The notes beneath the pieces are model-generated. The model saw only the letters and a program-made list of their open reading frames with translations, had not been told where the DNA came from and searched no databases. From Gemmatimonadota bacterium (lineage in GTDB: Bacteria > Gemmatimonadota > Gemmatimonadetes > Gemmatimonadales > Gemmatimonadaceae): DNA of 44,355 bases. The DNA is taken from the NCBI GenBank assembly GCA_947463135.1, contig CANHTA010000007.1:1-44355 (forward strand). The letters run 5' to 3'. How positions within the stretch are numbered: the first letter of the stretch is position 1; every line of letters begins with the position of its first letter. This document shows positions 43,403 through 44,355 of this stretch, piece by piece. Both the position numbers and the translations under genes were made by a program.

Positions 43403-44355
43403 CGCGCCGCTCCCATGGTGTGCGCGGTAAACTCAGGACGCATGTTTGAGAAGCCGATGTTATCGAGCAGAATGGTGCCGGCCACGCTGCGGTCAAATCG
43501 CCACTGCACGCGCACCAGGCGCGCCGGATCAAAGCCCGGTGCGACACGGGCAAAGTCCCCCATGGGGATGGCATACGTTTGCAGCACAATCTCCGACGCG
43601 GCGGCGAAGCGCTGCTTGTCGCGACCGGCGCGCCGGTAGACATACGATTCCAAGGGACGTCGCACGACACCATACGCGGACAGCGGAAGCGACGCGGAAC
43701 GGCCTGCCGCATCGGTGAGCACCAGCGAGAGATCAACGGGCACGGTATCCGGCTTCGCCTCTTTGGGTGACGGCTTCTTGGGGCGCGCGGCCTTCGCCGT
43801 GCTCTTCACCGTCGAGTCGGATCGCTTGGTGCTATCACGCGGGGCGGCGCGTGGGCCGGGCTTTGCTTCCGTTGGCGTGAGAGAGAACACCAGCGACGAC
43901 GCCTGTCCGAGCTTCCACGCCGCACGCAGGGAATCGCTCACCTGCATGGTAAACGACGCAGGCTGTCCCATCTTCGTGGTGTCGGTGCCGGCTATGCGAT
44001 TGTTCCAGCCGATCGTGACCGCGTTGTGCGCCTGCGTGGACCCGCGCGAGCGGAACGGCACCGGGGACTCCTTCCACACCGCCACGGAGTCGCTCGTGAA
44101 TCGCACCCCCGGCACCGAGCCTGACGTGACGTCCACATCCTCTTCGAAATCGGCGGCCGTCCGGAACGCACTCTCCTGAAAGCGGGTGGTGTACATCGTT
44201 TTCGGCAGCCACTGGCCGATCAGGCGATGATCACGAAACATGGGCAGATACTCGTGTTTATCGCGCAACGTGGCGTCAAGAAACGCGGAGATGTACACCT
44301 CGGCAAACTGACGCTGGTCGGCCTGTGAGATCAGGCCACGGGTATCGAGGGTGCG
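43399..44355 (-). CDS. C-terminal part of an unrecognised protein, cut by the window edge
   Basis: The frame is open to the right edge, with ~318 residues visible and the 5' end missing. The visible part begins RTLDTRGLISQADQRQFAEV and continues YISAFLDATLRDKHEYLPMFRDHR. This resembles the last helix region of some alpha/beta-hydrolase-type proteins, but the catalytic part would lie outside. Further on there is a charged, Lys/Pro-rich linker (KSTAKAARPKKPSPKEAKPD). A beta-rich C-terminal module follows (TYAIPMGDFARVAPGFDPARLVRVQWRFDRSVAGTILLDNIGFSN) that looks like a jelly-roll carbohydrate-binding-type fold, ending strand VAGTILLDNIGF. That reading is tentative. It is translationally coupled to the barrel gene downstream. 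Confidence 0.6.
   Translation of the reverse strand, partial: RTLDTRGLISQADQRQFAEVYISAFLDATLRDKHEYLPMFRDHRLIGQWLPKTMYTTRFQESAFRTAADFEEDVDVTSGSVPGVRFTSDSVAVWKESPVPFRSRGSTQAHNAVTIGWNNRIAGTDTTKMGQPASFTMQVSDSLRAAWKLGQASSLVFSLTPTEAKPGPRAAPRDSTKRSDSTVKSTAKAARPKKPSPKEAKPDTVPVDLSLVLTDAAGRSASLPLSAYGVVRRPLESYVYRRAGRDKQRFAAASEIVLQTYAIPMGDFARVAPGFDPARLVRVQWRFDRSVAGTILLDNIGFSNMRPEFTAHTMGAAR

Overview
The window is a high-GC, gene-dense stretch of a bacterial chromosome. It contains no CRISPR array, insertion sequence, phage or plasmid gene. The proteins look like those of a Gemmatimonadota bacterium (Gemmatimonas-like). The clues are a TonB-type barrel paired with a Gly/Met-rich secreted protein, many small two- to three-gene operons joined by ATGA/TAATG overlaps, frequent GTG starts and scarce Shine-Dalgarno sequences. 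This assignment is an inference from protein style, not a database match.

Layout. 1-2.2 kb: the tail of a secreted zinc metalloprotease, then ATP-dependent PEP carboxykinase (pckA) with a strong terminator. 2.2-7.7 kb (minus): a TonB-dependent-receptor-like barrel with a C-terminal LTxxQ (Spy-like) extension, coupled to a Gly/Met-rich propeller-like exported protein. 8-9.2 kb: an HD phosphohydrolase. 9.3-13 kb (minus): an ABC exporter, then PP2C phosphatase, a 62-aa protein and an exported monothiol thioredoxin-like protein in overlapping frames. 13-16.1 kb: uvrA and tRNA-Asn with its own promoter and terminator. 16.1-19.2 kb: an alpha/beta hydrolase, convergent with an APC permease-MOSC pair. 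19.3-24.2 kb: two M16 peptidases and a rhodanese in one operon, then a small protein and a PAP2 phosphatase. 24.3-27.7 kb: purE, purK, a small membrane protein and ackA. 27.75-28.14 kb: a structured intergenic region with stacked hairpins, a terminator and a SAM-II-type riboswitch ahead of metX. 29.2-33.2 kb (minus): a P1/DmpA-type peptidase, a polytopic membrane protein and a membrane-anchored protein with two HLHP modules. 33.2-35.6 kb: holB, moaC and a lytic transglycosylase. 35.6-37.8 kb (minus): a PAP2 phosphatase and an MltD-like transglycosylase with a histone-H1-like tail. 37.9-42.3 kb (minus): tRNA-Lys, an MscS-type channel, a histidine kinase and a NarL-type regulator. 42.4-44.36 kb (minus): a PorV/PorQ-like outer-membrane protein, preceded by the C-terminal part of a gene cut by the window edge.

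How they fit together. Most genes are housekeeping: gluconeogenesis, acetate metabolism, purine synthesis, methionine synthesis, DNA replication and repair, molybdopterin synthesis. Around them sits an envelope-centred set: barrel proteins, murein hydrolases, PAP2 phosphatases, M16 proteases and a mechanosensitive channel next to a two-component system. The most notable items are the SAM-II riboswitch leader of metX, the hairpin cluster after ackA, the barrel/LTxxQ fusion, the murein hydrolase with the basic tail, and the peptidase/membrane/HLHP operon.
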